DNA from: Hyphomicrobiaceae bacterium
Lineage (GTDB): Bacteria > Pseudomonadota > Alphaproteobacteria > Rhizobiales > Hyphomicrobiaceae
Direction of reading: 5' to 3'
NCBI GenBank assembly: GCA_030655135.1
Contig: JAURWC010000022.1
Span: 310,001 to 374,000, forward strand
DNA length: 64,000 nt
Below are positions 46,404-56,867 of this stretch, piece by piece. The notes under the pieces were generated by a model. The model saw only the letters and a program-made list of their open reading frames with translations, did no database searches and was not told the DNA's origin. A program made the translations under genes and the position numbers. The first letter of the stretch is position 1. Every line of letters begins with the position of its first letter.

Positions 46404-47417
46404 ATGAAAGCCGTTGCCCTCACCCGCTATCTGCCGATCGACAATCCAGGGTCGTTGGTGGACGTCGACTTGCCGAAGCCGCAGCCCGGCGGGCATGACC
46501 TGCTCGTTGCCGTGAAGGCGATCGCCGTCAATCCGGTCGATACCAAAGTGCGGTCGCCGAAGGACAAGGTGGAGCCGTCGCCGCGCGTCATCGGCTATGA
46601 CGCGGCCGGTGTCGTCGAGGCCGTCGGGCCGGACGTGACGCTGTTCAAGGTTGGCGACGAGGTGTTCTACGCGGGCGACATCACGCGGGCCGGAACAAAC
46701 AGCGAATTTCATCTCGCCGACGAGCGCGTGGTGGGACGCAAGCCAAAGTCGCTGAGCGTTGCCGAGGCGGCGGCGCTGCCGCTGACGTCGATCACCGCCT
46801 ACGAAGTGCTGTTCGATCGTATCGGCATCGATGCCGGCGGACGCGACAAAGGCAAGACGCTGCTGATCATTGGTGGCGCGGGCGGTGTCGGGTCGATCGC
46901 GATCCAGCTGGCGAAGCTCGCGGGACAGGTGGTGGTGACGACGGCGTCGCGGCCGGAGACGATCGACTGGGTGCGCAAGCTCGGTGCGGACCATGTCATC
47001 AATCATCGCCAGCCGTTGAAGCCGCAGCTGGATGCGCTGGGGCTGACCAATATCGACAACGTTGCCGTGTTCAACGACACCGACCAGCACTGGAATGCGG
47101 CGGTTGAGATCGTCAAACCGCAAGGCACGATCGGATTGATCGTCGAGAACGCCAAGCCGCTCGATCAAAGCGTGGCAAAGGGCAAGTCGGTGAAACTGGC
47201 GTGGGAGATGATGTTCACGCGCGCCATGTACAAAACGCCCGACATGATCGAGCAACACAACCTGTTGAACAAGGTCTCGGCCTGGATCGACGACGGCACA
47301 TTGCGCACGACGGCGAACGACGCGATGACGCCGATCAATGCTGCAAACCTGCGTAAGGCGCACAAGGCACTGGAAGAGGGCAGCGTGATCGGCAAGATCA
47401 CGCTGGAAGGCTGGTGA
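46404..47417 (+). CDS. Zinc-type alcohol dehydrogenase / quinone reductase-like
   Basis: 337 residues of the MDR superfamily. VIGYDAAGVVEAVGPDV, the nucleotide-binding GGAGGVGSIAIQLAKL and no catalytic zinc Cys ligand pattern put it in the zeta-crystallin-like quinone-reductase branch (TIGR02817 type). It probably reduces quinones or enones with NADPH. Its stop overlaps the cupin start (TGATG). Confidence 0.9.
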   Translation: MKAVALTRYLPIDNPGSLVDVDLPKPQPGGHDLLVAVKAIAVNPVDTKVRSPKDKVEPSPRVIGYDAAGVVEAVGPDVTLFKVGDEVFYAGDITRAGTNSEFHLADERVVGRKPKSLSVAEAAALPLTSITAYEVLFDRIGIDAGGRDKGKTLLIIGGAGGVGSIAIQLAKLAGQVVVTTASRPETIDWVRKLGADHVINHRQPLKPQLDALGLTNIDNVAVFNDTDQHWNAAVEIVKPQGTIGLIVENAKPLDQSVAKGKSVKLAWEMMFTRAMYKTPDMIEQHNLLNKVSAWIDDGTLRTTANDAMTPINAANLRKAHKALEEGSVIGKITLEGW

Positions 47418-47755
47418 TGTCCGTTGCCGACGAGCGCGAGTTGCAGGCCGGTCGCGGTAATGACCGTATCGGCACCGAACTCGTGTCGGAAACCGATACG
47501 CTGCGCGTCTGGCACCTGCGTCTCAAGCCGGGCGAGCGCCTGCCGTATCACCGGCACGACCGGCCATATTTCTGGACCGTGCTGACGGATGGTAGCGGCC
47601 GTTCACGCTATGGCGACGGTCGCGTTGCCGACATCACGTACCGGGCGGGAGACACAAAGCATTTCGTGCTTACGCCCGATACGGCGTTTGTTCACGACCT
47701 GGCAAATACGGGCGAAAGCGACCTCGTGTTTGTAACTGTGGAGTTCAAGCCATGA
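47417..47755 (+). CDS. Cupin-domain protein
   Basis: 112 residues from ATG 47417. The first cupin motif is PYHRHDRPYFWTVLTDG; the second motif (DTKHFVL...FVHDLANTG) is divergent but keeps His residues, so metal binding is likely. The reaction is unknown. Overlaps the preceding and following genes, so the three are translationally coupled. Confidence 0.85.
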   Translation: MSVADERELQAGRGNDRIGTELVSETDTLRVWHLRLKPGERLPYHRHDRPYFWTVLTDGSGRSRYGDGRVADITYRAGDTKHFVLTPDTAFVHDLANTGESDLVFVTVEFKP

Positions 47756-48135
47756 TGCTGGATCACGTGACGATCAGGTCGTCCGAGTTGGCGGCGACGC
47801 GGGCGTTCTTCATCGATCTGTTCGATCTGGAGGAGGGGCCGCGGCCGGCGGAGATCAAACGCATTCCGGGACATTGGCTGTATGCCAAGGGAGAGCCGAT
47901 CGTTCACATTATCGGAAACCGTGGTCTGCGGGACATGCCGGATGTGGCGTCTGATGCCATCGATCACGTGGCATTCCGGCTCGACGATTTTGTGGGCTTC
48001 AAGCAGCGGTTGGCGCGTCTGGATATTCCGCATTCGGATATGGAGCTGGCTGAGCTCAATGAGCGCCGCGTCTTCTTGCGGGCGCCCGGTGGGCCACTGA
48101 TCGAGGCGGTGTTCCGCGAGCCCAGACTGGCCTGA
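47752..48135 (+). CDS. VOC-family (glyoxalase/extradiol) protein
   Basis: 127 residues. Two beta-alpha-beta-beta-beta units start with LDHVTIRSSELAATRAFF and IDHVAFRLDDFVGFKQRL, with metal ligands His4 and His, Glu in the second unit (LIEAVF). It may be a glyoxalase-like detoxifying enzyme. The 4-bp overlap ties it to the cupin gene. It closes the stress-type operon. Confidence 0.9.
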   Translation: MMLDHVTIRSSELAATRAFFIDLFDLEEGPRPAEIKRIPGHWLYAKGEPIVHIIGNRGLRDMPDVASDAIDHVAFRLDDFVGFKQRLARLDIPHSDMELAELNERRVFLRAPGGPLIEAVFREPRLA

Positions 48136-48216
48136 ATGTTGCTATGCCATGCGTTAGACTCGTTGAACCGGTAGGGTGCGCCGACTTGGTTCAGCGAATC
48201 AGATATCGATTGATGC

Positions 48217-49512
48217 ATGTCGAACATTCAGGATCAGACCTTCGGTAATTTTACGCATTGGCTGGCTGCCTACCTGCAATCTGCGGATGGGCAGGTTGCG
48301 GTGGTAGGTGTGGGCGTCGCGATCGTGATGGCACTTGCGGTCGCCGTGGTCTTGGCCGGCGCGCGCCGCCGCCGGCAATCGCGCGATGAGATGCGCGACA
48401 TGCGCTCGGTTGCGGAAAACCAGTTCGCCGAAATCAAGGGCCGTCTGACGGCGATGGCCGAAGTCTCGGCGCAGCGCCAGATGGAGCAGGCGCAGGTTCT
48501 GACGCAGTCCATGGAGGGCTTCGGACGGCGCTTTTCGGAGAGTCTGCTCGATACGCAGCGCCAGACCGGCGATACGGTTGCGCGCATGAGTGAGCGCATC
48601 GACAGCCTGCAACGTCATCTGGCGCAGACGCTCGACGGTGTAACGAACCGGGTCGGCGACAGCCTTGCGGCGGAAGGGCGCCGCACGAGTGAGAGCCTTT
48701 CGACCTTGAACGAACGGCTGGCGGTCATCGACGACGCGCGGCAAAGCCTGGCGCATCTGTCGTCCGAGGTGATCTCGCTGCAGGGCGTGCTGTCCAACAA
48801 GCAGGCGCGCGGTGCCTTCGGGCAGGTGCGGATGGAAACGATCATCCGCGATGCGCTGCCGGCGGGCGCTTACGAATTCCAGCCGACGCTGTCGAACGGC
48901 AAGCGGCCGGACTGTGTGATCAAGCTGCCGAATACGCCAGCCCCGCTGGTGGTCGACAGCAAGTTTCCGCTCGAAGGCTTCGAGGCGTTGCGCGTGGCGC
49001 GCAGCGCTGAGGAGACGAAGGCGGCGAATACGGCTATTCGCGAGGCCGTGGGACGGCACATCGACGACATTGCTGAGAAGTATCTCATCGCGGGCGAGAC
49101 GCAGGACACGGCGCTGATGTTCGTGCCGTCGGAGTCGATCTACGGCGATCTGCACGAGCACTTCTCGGATCTGGTGCAGCGGGCGCATCGCTCGCGCATC
49201 GTCATCGTGGCGCCGAACATTCTCATGCTTGCGGTGCAAACGGTTCAGGCCGTCATCAAGGACGTGCGTATGCGTGATCAGGCCGGGCTGATCCAGCGCG
49301 AGGTCGGATTTTTGCTTGGCGACGTGGCGCGGCTGGCCGATCGGGTCAATGAGCTGGAGAAGCATTTCCAGCTCGCGGTGAAGGCGCTGGAGAAGCTCGA
49401 TACGTCGGCGGGCAAAATCACCAGCCGTGGCGAGCGCATTCGTTCGCTGGAACTGGTCGAAAGCCCCGCAGCGACTGTTCCTGAGACGCCGCTGCTGAAA
49501 GCCGGCGAATAA
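48217..49512 (+). CDS. rmuC: DNA recombination protein RmuC
   Basis: 431 residues. A membrane segment (VAVVGVGVAIVMALAVAVVLAG) is followed by a long coiled coil (about 50-190) and a PD-(D/E)XK-like nuclease domain (PDCVIKLPNTPAPLVVDSKFPL; key D, D-x-K). RmuC limits inversion of short-repeat DNA. Nothing else is linked. Confidence 0.94.
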   Translation: MSNIQDQTFGNFTHWLAAYLQSADGQVAVVGVGVAIVMALAVAVVLAGARRRRQSRDEMRDMRSVAENQFAEIKGRLTAMAEVSAQRQMEQAQVLTQSMEGFGRRFSESLLDTQRQTGDTVARMSERIDSLQRHLAQTLDGVTNRVGDSLAAEGRRTSESLSTLNERLAVIDDARQSLAHLSSEVISLQGVLSNKQARGAFGQVRMETIIRDALPAGAYEFQPTLSNGKRPDCVIKLPNTPAPLVVDSKFPLEGFEALRVARSAEETKAANTAIREAVGRHIDDIAEKYLIAGETQDTALMFVPSESIYGDLHEHFSDLVQRAHRSRIVIVAPNILMLAVQTVQAVIKDVRMRDQAGLIQREVGFLLGDVARLADRVNELEKHFQLAVKALEKLDTSAGKITSRGERIRSLELVESPAATVPETPLLKAGE

Positions 49513-49587
49513 GCTTCGGCTTGGTGTTCGCGTGCGGACCGCTATAGTCGCGTGCAAAGAGCGATAGCGCGCGAGGACCCATCCCGA

Positions 49588-50940
49588 ATGAGCACCACCA
49601 CTGCCGGCGACGGCCACTCCCCAGCCCTGCAACGTACGATCGGGCCGGTTCAGCTCACGCTCTATGCGCTCGGCAGCATGCTTGGTGCCGGCATCTACGG
49701 GTTGATCGGCAAAGCCGCCGGTCAAATGGGTAATGCGGTCTGGCTGTCGTTCCTGGTGGCTGTGGTGGCCGCGCTGTTGACTGCGCTGTCATATGCGTCG
49801 CTGGGATCGCGGCATCCGCGGGCAGGCGGTGCCGCCTACGTGACGCAGCGCGCCTACGGCATTCCGATATTGAGCTTCATGGTGGGGCTGGCGCTCGTTT
49901 GCTCCGGCCTGACGTCGGTGGCGACGCAGTCGCGCGTGTTCGCCGAGAACCTCAGCAAGCTCACCGGGATTGAATCGCTGCCGATCTGGTTGATTGCGTT
50001 AGGATTCGTGATGCTGCTGGCGGGCCTGGTATTTCGCGGCATTCGCGAGTCCATGTGGGTCAACGTCGTGTGCACGCTGATCGAGGCGGCGGGACTGCTG
50101 CTCGTCGTGGCGGTGGGCATGTCGTTCTGGGGAAGCGTCAACTATTTCGAGACGCCACGGGAGACGTCCGATTCGTCTCTGGTGTTGCTCGTCATCCAGG
50201 GCGCGGTGCTGACGTTCTTTGCGTTCATCGGCTTTGAGGACACGATCAACGTCGCCGAAGAGGTGAAGAACCCGCAGACGACGTTGCCGCTAGCGCTGGT
50301 GTCCGCGACGGTTATCGCGGCCGTGCTGTATGTGGCCATTGCCGTGACGGCGGTTAGCGTGGTGCCGGCACACGAGCTGGCCGATGCGCCGAGCCCGCTG
50401 TCCAAGGTGATGGAAGGCGCGGCGCCGAATTTCCCGCCGATCATTCTCGTGCTGATCACGATGTTCGCGGTCGCCAATACCGCGCTGGTCAACTACATCA
50501 CCGCGTCCCGCCTGATGTACGGCATGGCCAAGCAAGGGCTGCTGCCGGAGCGGCTGGGCGAGGTGCACGCGACGCGGCAGACGCCGCATATCGCAACGAT
50601 GGTGCTTTTCGCGGTGGTCGCGCCGCTGGCCCTGTTCGGCGGGATTTCGGAGCTGGCGTCGGCAACGGTGCTGCTGCTGCTCGTGGTGTTCGCCATCGTC
50701 AACGGTGCGCTGATCATTCTGAAACAGCGGCCTGGGGAACTGAAAGGCGCTTTCGAAGTGCCTCTGTTCGTGCCGATCGGGGGCGCGGCAATCTGTGCGG
50801 TCTTGATCGTGTCGCGGCTGGCATCGGAAGACTGGCACGCGCCCGCGATCGCGGGCGCCTTGCTGGCAGCAATCGCTGTGATCTATTTCGTGCTACGGCC
50901 GAAGGCGATCGACACGACTGAGGATGAGGCTTCCGTCTAA
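49588..50940 (+). CDS. APC-superfamily amino acid permease
   Basis: 450 residues from ATG 49588. About 12 hydrophobic segments; [16 protein letters not shown] is the APC unwound helix 1 and [18 protein letters not shown] the conserved loop of helix 6. The substrate is unknown. It overlaps the convergent ABC permease by 4 nt (50937-50940). Confidence 0.93.
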   Translation: MSTTTAGDGHSPALQRTIGPVQLTLYALGSMLGAGIYGLIGKAAGQMGNAVWLSFLVAVVAALLTALSYASLGSRHPRAGGAAYVTQRAYGIPILSFMVGLALVCSGLTSVATQSRVFAENLSKLTGIESLPIWLIALGFVMLLAGLVFRGIRESMWVNVVCTLIEAAGLLLVVAVGMSFWGSVNYFETPRETSDSSLVLLVIQGAVLTFFAFIGFEDTINVAEEVKNPQTTLPLALVSATVIAAVLYVAIAVTAVSVVPAHELADAPSPLSKVMEGAAPNFPPIILVLITMFAVANTALVNYITASRLMYGMAKQGLLPERLGEVHATRQTPHIATMVLFAVVAPLALFGGISELASATVLLLLVVFAIVNGALIILKQRPGELKGAFEVPLFVPIGGAAICAVLIVSRLASEDWHAPAIAGALLAAIAVIYFVLRPKAIDTTEDEASV

Positions 50941-51698
50941 TTCTTCAGACGGTAGCCGGTCTTGAACATCCACGAGATGACGGCGAGACAAGCGAGCATG
51001 AAAGCCACGGTTGCGGCGATGCTTACGGTGACGTCGACGTCGGAGATCTCAAAGAAGCTCCAGCGGAAGCCGCTGACCAGGTAGACCACGGGGTTGAAGT
51101 GCGACACCGTCTGCCAGAACTCCGGCAGCATCTTTATCGAATAGAACGTACCGCCCAGGAACGTCAGCGGGGTGATGACGAGCAGCGGGATGACCTGTAG
51201 CCGCTCGAAGCCGTCTGCCCAGAGCCCGATGATGAACCCGAATAGGCTGAACGTCACGGCGGTGAGCACCAGGAAGCTGATCATCAAAATGGGATGGGCG
51301 ATGTGCAGGTCGACGAAGAAGGCTGCGGTCGCCAGGATGACGACGCCGAGAAGGATCGACTTGGAGGCCGCGGCGCCGACGTAACCGAGTACGACTTCCA
51401 ACGGCGATACGGGTGCCGAGAGCAGCTCGTAGATGGTTCCTGAAAAGCGCGGGAAGTAGATGCCGAACGACGCGTTGGCGACGCTTTGCGTGAGCAGCGA
51501 CAGCATGATCAGGCCAGGCACGATGAAGGCGCCGTAGCTGACGCCCTCGATCTGCGGAATGCGCGAGCCGATGGCCGTGCCGAAGACGACAAAATACAGC
51601 GAAGTGGAAAGCACCGGCGAAACGATGCTCTGCATCAGCGTGCGCCAGGCGCGCGACATCTCGAAGCGATAGATTGCCCAGACTGCGCGATAGTTCAT
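50937..51698 (-). CDS. ABC-2 type exporter permease
   Basis: 253 residues with six hydrophobic segments, DrrB/YadH-like. The conserved loop near [25 protein letters not shown] is typical of drug or polysaccharide export permeases. It overlaps the ATPase gene by 4 bp. Confidence 0.92.
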   Translation of the reverse strand: MNYRAVWAIYRFEMSRAWRTLMQSIVSPVLSTSLYFVVFGTAIGSRIPQIEGVSYGAFIVPGLIMLSLLTQSVANASFGIYFPRFSGTIYELLSAPVSPLEVVLGYVGAAASKSILLGVVILATAAFFVDLHIAHPILMISFLVLTAVTFSLFGFIIGLWADGFERLQVIPLLVITPLTFLGGTFYSIKMLPEFWQTVSHFNPVVYLVSGFRWSFFEISDVDVTVSIAATVAFMLACLAVISWMFKTGYRLKN

Positions 51699-52621
51699 CG
51701 GGATGCCTTCACCAGATCGACGAAAATGTCCTCGAGCGAGCTCTGCGTCGTATCGAGGTCGGAGAAGGAAACACCGGCGGCGCCCATGGCGCTGAGCAGC
51801 GACGTGATGCCCGTGCGCTCGGCGCGCGTGTCGTACGTGTAGATCAGCTGATTGCGATCGGCGCCAAGCTCCAGTCCGAATTGGGCTAGGCCGCTGGGGA
51901 TGGCATCGAGCGCGCTATTGAGCTGCAGCACGAGTTGCTTCTTGCCCAACTTGCGCATCAACTCGTCTTTGCGCTCCACCAGCACGATCTCGCCGTGGTT
52001 GATGACGCCGATACGATCGGCCATCTCCTCGGCTTCCTCGATGTAGTGCGTCGTCAAGATGACGGTGACGCCGCTCGCACGCAATTCGCGCACGCTCTGC
52101 CACATGTCTTTGCGCAGTTCGACGTCGACGCCTGCCGTCGGCTCGTCGAGGAACAGGATGCGCGGCTCGTGCGATAGCGCCTTGGCGATCAGCAAGCGGC
52201 GCTTCATGCCGCCAGACAGTTCGCGTACCTTGCGGTCTTTCTTGTCCCACAGTGACAAGTCGCGGAGGACCTTTTCGATGTGCTTGGGATTTGAAGGCTT
52301 ACCGAACAGGCCGCGGCTGAAGGATGTCGTGTTCCAAACCGTCTCGAAAGCGTCGGTCGTCAGTTCCTGCGGCACCAAGCCGATCATGGAGCGAACGGCG
52401 CGGTAATCACGCGCGATGTCCATGCCGTCGACCGTGACGCTGCCTGAGGACGGGTTGACGATGCCGCAGATGATGCTGATCAGCGTCGTCTTGCCGGCGC
52501 CGTTGGGGCCCAGCAGTGCCAGGATCTCGCCCTTGTCGATGCTAAGATTCACGGACTTCAGCGCCTGGAAGCCACTGGCGTACGTTTTCGAGATTTCGGA
52601 GACGTTGATGATGGGCTGCAT
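51695..52621 (-). CDS. ABC exporter ATP-binding protein
   Basis: 308 residues. Walker [10 protein letters not shown], signature LSGGMKRRL and Walker [13 protein letters not shown] are intact. The C-terminal extension after residue 220 is of the DrrA/NodI type. Together with the permease downstream it forms a two-gene exporter of unknown substrate. Confidence 0.95.
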   Translation of the reverse strand: MQPIINVSEISKTYASGFQALKSVNLSIDKGEILALLGPNGAGKTTLISIICGIVNPSSGSVTVDGMDIARDYRAVRSMIGLVPQELTTDAFETVWNTTSFSRGLFGKPSNPKHIEKVLRDLSLWDKKDRKVRELSGGMKRRLLIAKALSHEPRILFLDEPTAGVDVELRKDMWQSVRELRASGVTVILTTHYIEEAEEMADRIGVINHGEIVLVERKDELMRKLGKKQLVLQLNSALDAIPSGLAQFGLELGADRNQLIYTYDTRAERTGITSLLSAMGAAGVSFSDLDTTQSSLEDIFVDLVKASR

Positions 52622-52879
52622 TCAATCCCCGGAAGTCATCGCGGAGGGTCGCGGCACGTATGTATGGCACATGAGGGCGAATGCCAAGCTCGGCGGTCTA
52701 ACGGCACAATCTCGGGCGCGTAATCCGAGCGCTGTTACATTTTATCGGCCAGCGCCATCGCGAAGCACGGTCGCGTCGATGCAGGCGACTGTGCGATGTG
52801 GTTGCAAATGGTCTACTCCGCAAAGAAGCGTGCCCAGGCCTTCCTCCTTCGAAGCGCCGGCGTCTGATCGCGACAGCGG

Positions 52880-53152
52880 TTACGGCTGCGGACTGTCTGC
52901 TGGCTGATCCTTGCTGGTGCCGGCCGGGGTTTGCACAGTCTGTTCGGATTTTCCATCTGGCTCAGCTGGAGCGGGTGCCGGTGGCGGCTGGGCGTTGGAT
53001 TGGGTTGCTGCGGTATCCGCAGGATTGACGCCCATCCGCGCAACGACGTTGCCGAGCAGCGCGACGATAACCGCCAACGCCAGCACGATGATGAACTTAT
53101 TGCTGCCCCACCGCCGGGGCCGCTGCTGATCGCTGTCCCTGTCTTGCGTCAT
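52880..53152 (-). CDS. Small hypothetical membrane protein
   Basis: 90 residues from ATG 53152 (a GTG at 53161 is in frame). A charged N-terminus, one hydrophobic segment (FIIVLALAVIVALLGNVVA) and a Pro/Ala/Gln-rich tail. No family recognised. A stalked periplasmic anchor is possible. Confidence 0.55.
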   Translation of the reverse strand: MTQDRDSDQQRPRRWGSNKFIIVLALAVIVALLGNVVARMGVNPADTAATQSNAQPPPAPAPAEPDGKSEQTVQTPAGTSKDQPADSPQP

Positions 53153-53297
53153 CGCGTGCACTCCGCTGCGTCAAACCACGTGGGTAAAGCGTCGCGTCCC
53201 GGATGTAGTTCCTGCACGCGGCGCCGGGCCCACACGAACCAGATTGTACGCAAGGTCAGGGCGCTAGTGGGCCGGTTCAATTAACTATTTCGATTGT

Positions 53298-53373
53298 TGG
53301 TGGAGCCGATCGGGATCGAACCGACGACCTCTGCAGTGCGATTGCAGCGCTCTCCCATCTGAGCTACGGCCCC
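53298..53373 (-). tRNA. tRNA-Ala (CGC)
   Basis: The minus strand folds as a full cloverleaf: acceptor GGGGCCG/CGGCTCC, D-stem GCTC/GAGC, anticodon loop ATCGCAC between CTGCA and TGCAG, and T-loop TTCGATC. The anticodon is CGC, which reads GCG alanine codons. The CCA end is encoded (53298-53300). No intron. Confidence 0.97.
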
Positions 53374-53505
53374 AGGCAGGGCCCGTATTTAAAGGGCGGG
53401 GCTGCAAAGATGTCAAGAAAACGGGCCAGCGGCGGCGACCCGGCTTGCCGGGGTGCGATTGGGCCGGTATTGCTCTGCCTCGAACATCGGCGAGGCAAAT
53501 CCTTC

Positions 53506-53802
53506 ATGATCGAGCTGCTTGGTTTTATTAGCTATCTCATCACGCTTTACATCTACATCATCATCGCGGCCGCGCTTTTGAGCGTGCTGATGGCTTTCAA
53601 CGTCGTCAATCCGTACAACCCGGTGGTGCGCAGCATTTATGGCGGTCTGAACGCCGTGACGGAGCCGGTGTTGCGGCCGATCCGTAATATACTGCCCGAC
53701 ACAGGCGGGATCGATTTTTCGCCGCTGGTGCTGATCCTATTCTTGATGTTCGTGCAAAGCGTTGTCCTGCCAAATCTTGCCAAGCTCTTCCTCGGCGCCT
53801 GA
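53506..53802 (+). CDS. YggT family membrane protein
   Basis: 98 residues from ATG 53506. Two hydrophobic segments flank the conserved NPYNPVVRSIYGGLNAVTEPVLRPIRNILP. YggT proteins have a role in cell division or turgor in some bacteria but no settled function. It is followed after 33 nt by DUF167, a standard YggT-YggU order. Confidence 0.93.
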   Translation: MIELLGFISYLITLYIYIIIAAALLSVLMAFNVVNPYNPVVRSIYGGLNAVTEPVLRPIRNILPDTGGIDFSPLVLILFLMFVQSVVLPNLAKLFLGA

Positions 53803-53835
53803 CCGGTGCTGGCCGGATCACTCGTGGAGGAGACA

Positions 53836-54153
53836 ATGCTACCCTTCAGGGTAGCTGGCGGGTGCGTCATCGTGCGGGTGCGTCTTACGCCGAAATCTTC
53901 TCTAGATGCTGTAGGCGAAATCACGCCGACTGCGGACGGCCCGGCCATCTCCATGCGGGTACGCGCGTTGCCGTCAGACGGAGAGGCCAACGCCGCGGTG
54001 ATCCGGCTTTTCGCTGGCTGGATCGGCGTTGCACAGCGTGACGTGCGGCTCACGGCTGGCGCCAAGGGACGCATCAAATCGCTCACGATCGACGGCGATC
54101 CAGTCCGCCTGGCGGAATTGATCGCGCAGAAATTCAAGCCGGCAACGGCATAA
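53836..54153 (+). CDS. DUF167 (YggU) family protein
   Basis: 105 residues from ATG 53836, preceded by [40 protein letters not shown] and [12 protein letters not shown] are the DUF167 motifs. Small cytosolic protein of unknown role. Confidence 0.93.
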   Translation: MLPFRVAGGCVIVRVRLTPKSSLDAVGEITPTADGPAISMRVRALPSDGEANAAVIRLFAGWIGVAQRDVRLTAGAKGRIKSLTIDGDPVRLAELIAQKFKPATA

Positions 54154-54154
54154 C

Positions 54155-54181
54155 AACCAGAAGACTTAAAACCAGAAGACT
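54155..54181. repeat. Tandem 12-bp direct repeat before folD
   Basis: AACCAGAAGACT occurs at 54155-54166 and 54170-54181 with 15-nt period, ending directly before the GGGAGGAG ribosome-binding site of folD. Confidence 0.8.
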
Positions 54182-54197
54182 GGGAGGAGACGTTTCA

Positions 54198-55073
54198 ATG
54201 TCCGAGGCTCGTGTAATCGATGGCAAGGAAATTGCCGCAAAGGTTCGTGCCGACGTTGCCGCCGAAGTGAAGAGCCTGAAGGCCAGCCACGGCCTGACGC
54301 CGGGCCTGGCCGTCGTGCTCGTCGGCGAAGATCCGGCCAGCAAGGTCTACGTGCGCAACAAGGCGGCCCAGACCGTCGAGTGCGGTATGAACTCCTGGGA
54401 GCACAAGCTGCCGGAGGACACGTCAGAGGCCGACGTGCTGGCGATGGTCGACAAGCTGAACAAGGACAAGGCGGTCAACGGCATCCTTGTGCAGTTGCCG
54501 CTTCCCAAGCACATCGATTCCACGAAGGTGCTGAACTCGATCGATCCCGACAAGGATGTCGACGGGTTTCATCCCGTCAACGTTGGCCGGCTGGGCATCG
54601 GCGAGCGCTCGCTGGTGCCGTGCACGCCGCGCGGCTCCGTGATCCTGGCCAAGAGCGTTATTCCGGACCTGAGCGGCTTGAATGCCGTCGTCGTCGGCCG
54701 GTCGAACATCGTCGGCAAGCCGATGCTCCAGCTGCTGCTGCAGGAAAACTGCACCGTTACGGTTGCGCACTCGCGCACGAAGGATCTGCCTGCCGTCGTT
54801 CGCCAGGCAGACCTGGTGATTGCTGCAGTGGGCCGGCCGGAGATGGTGAAGGGCGACTGGATCAAGCCGGGCGCCGTCGTGATCGACGTCGGCATCAACC
54901 GCATCACCAAGCCGGACGGCAAGGGCAAGCTGGTTGGCGACGTCGACTATGCCGACTGCGCCAAGGTTGCCGGTGCGATTACGCCCGTTCCGGGTGGCGT
55001 TGGTCCGATGACGATCGCGTGCCTGCTGCAGAACACGGTGGATGCCACCAAGATGCAGCACGGCATCAAGTAA
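54198..55073 (+). CDS. folD: Methylenetetrahydrofolate dehydrogenase/cyclohydrolase
   Basis: 291 residues. Lys in VYVRNKAAQ and Gln/Leu in [10 protein letters not shown] form the active site; [17 protein letters not shown] and DVGINRI bind NADP. It interconverts 5,10-methylene- and 10-formyl-THF. GGGAGGAG precedes the ATG. A strong terminator follows at 55138. Confidence 0.98.
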   Translation: MSEARVIDGKEIAAKVRADVAAEVKSLKASHGLTPGLAVVLVGEDPASKVYVRNKAAQTVECGMNSWEHKLPEDTSEADVLAMVDKLNKDKAVNGILVQLPLPKHIDSTKVLNSIDPDKDVDGFHPVNVGRLGIGERSLVPCTPRGSVILAKSVIPDLSGLNAVVVGRSNIVGKPMLQLLLQENCTVTVAHSRTKDLPAVVRQADLVIAAVGRPEMVKGDWIKPGAVVIDVGINRITKPDGKGKLVGDVDYADCAKVAGAITPVPGGVGPMTIACLLQNTVDATKMQHGIK

Positions 55074-55137
55074 GAAAGCGCTGCGCCCCGACTATACCTC
55101 GGCGGGATGCGAGACGTGCTAGCGTTACGAGAACAGA

Positions 55138-55163
55138 ACGGGTGGCGTGAGCTGCCCGTTTTT
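55138..55163 (+). terminator. Rho-independent terminator of folD
   Basis: A 9-bp stem (55138-55146 with 55151-55159, two G-T wobbles) closes a GTGA tetraloop and is followed by TTTTG. It lies 64 nt after the folD stop. Confidence 0.85.
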
Positions 55164-55201
55164 GTTTGTGTCACGCGGCCGGTCGGACGCGGCTGCGCAG
55201 C

Positions 55202-56761
55202 CTATGCGGCTTGCGACTGGCGCAGCGTCTCGCCGCGGTAGCTGAGCGCTTCAGCAATGTGGATCCGGCCAACGCCTTCCACGCCGTCGAGATCGGCAAG
55301 CGTGCGCGCAACACGCAAGGTGCGATGGAAACCGCGTGCCGACAGATGCAACGTTTCCGCCGCCTGGCGTAGAAGTGCAAGCCCAGCGTCGTCAGGCGTT
55401 GCAATGGCGTCCAGCAGCGCACCGGAGCAATCAGCGTTGCTGCGCACGGATTTCAATGACGGGGTACCGAACGAGGATGAGCTGCGCGCATGAACAGTGA
55501 GACGCTCGCGTTGACGTTCGCGCGCGGCGATGACGCGGGCTCGAACGTCTGAACTGCCTTCGCTGGCCGGGGGCAAGGTGAGATCGGCGGCGGAGACGGC
55601 CGGCATCTCGATCTGCAGGTCGATGCGGTCCAGCAGCGGTCCGGAAATGCGGGCCTGGTAGTCGGCGGCGCATCGCGGGCCGCGGCGGCAGGACTGGCCG
55701 GGACCGGCGCCACCGCATTTGCAGGGGTTCATCGCCGCGACGAGTTGCACGCGGGCCGGATAGGCGATGCGGTGGTTGGCGCGGGCGATGACGACTTCGC
55801 CACTTTCGAGCGGCTGGCGGAGTGCATCGAGAACGTTGGGCTGGAATTCCGGAAGCTCGTCCAGGAACAGCACGCCGAGGTGGGCCAGGCTGACTTCGCC
55901 CGGGCGGGGCCGTGAGCCGCCGCCGACAAGCGATGGCATGCTGGCGGAATGATGCGGCGCGCGGAACGGTCGGTCTGCTGCAAGCTTGCCTCCCATCAGT
56001 TCGCCGGCAAGCGAGTGCACCATGGAGACTTCCAGCATCTCCTCCGGCGACAGGGGAGGCAGAATGGATGGCAGGCGTGCGGCCAGCATCGACTTGCCGG
56101 AACCGGGCGGGCCGATCATCAGCAGATTGTGGCCACCGGCGGCGGCGACCTCCAGCGCACGCTTGGCGCTTTCCTGGCCGCGCACGTCCTTCAAGTTGGC
56201 CAGGTTGGTAGCGGGGCGCTCCAGGTTCGGCTTAGGCCTGGAGAGTGTCTGCAGCCCCTTGAAGTGGTTGACCAGGGCGAGCAAATGCGGCGGCGCGAGG
56301 ATGTCCAGGTCTTCTCCGGCCCAGGCCGCTTCCGATCCTGCGGCAGCTGGGCAAATGAGGCCCTTGCCCATGGCGTTGGCGCCGATCGCTGCGGGAAGCG
56401 CGCCGGGAATGCCGCTGATTGATCCATCAAGCGCGAGTTCGCCGACGGCTGCGTATCCCGACAGGGCATCTGGCGCGATGGCGCCGAGCGCGACCATCAA
56501 CGCCAGGACGATCGGCAGGTCAAAGTGACTGCCTTCCTTGGGAAGGTCAGCGGGTGCAAGATTTACGGTAAGGTGCTTGTAGGGAAGCCCGAGCCCGACG
56601 GCATGCAGCGCGCCGCGAATGCGTTCCCGGCTTTCCGCGACCGCCTTGTCCGGCAGGCCGACGATGGCGAACGCTGTCAGGCCGGGCGTGATGCGCACCT
56701 GGACCTCGACAGGCCGTGCCTCGATACCGACGAACGCGAGCGTTGATATTTGGCCGTACAT
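55202..56761 (-). CDS. comM: YifB/ComM family AAA+ ATPase
   Basis: 519 residues. An N-terminal Lon-like S16-type fold (EVQVRITPGLTAFAIVGLPDKAV) and an Mg-chelatase AAA domain with Walker A GPPGSGKSMLAARL and Walker B VLFLDELPEF. The C4 region CKCGG...C...C is in place. ComM helicases promote branch migration in natural transformation. Convergent with folD. Confidence 0.95.
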   Translation of the reverse strand: MYGQISTLAFVGIEARPVEVQVRITPGLTAFAIVGLPDKAVAESRERIRGALHAVGLGLPYKHLTVNLAPADLPKEGSHFDLPIVLALMVALGAIAPDALSGYAAVGELALDGSISGIPGALPAAIGANAMGKGLICPAAAGSEAAWAGEDLDILAPPHLLALVNHFKGLQTLSRPKPNLERPATNLANLKDVRGQESAKRALEVAAAGGHNLLMIGPPGSGKSMLAARLPSILPPLSPEEMLEVSMVHSLAGELMGGKLAADRPFRAPHHSASMPSLVGGGSRPRPGEVSLAHLGVLFLDELPEFQPNVLDALRQPLESGEVVIARANHRIAYPARVQLVAAMNPCKCGGAGPGQSCRRGPRCAADYQARISGPLLDRIDLQIEMPAVSAADLTLPPASEGSSDVRARVIAARERQRERLTVHARSSSSFGTPSLKSVRSNADCSGALLDAIATPDDAGLALLRQAAETLHLSARGFHRTLRVARTLADLDGVEGVGRIHIAEALSYRGETLRQSQAA

Positions 56762-56867
56762 GCCGCTCTACCTGCCACGCGTCGATAAATAACGTATACG
56801 TAGCACATTGACAAGAACATTTAGAGAACGTAGTCTCGCATTGTGGAACGTTGGCTGGGTTTGGGTC

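Noticed and set aside
48199-49725. 508-codon open frame on the minus strand
   Set aside because: It is antisense to rmuC and has no domain or signal.
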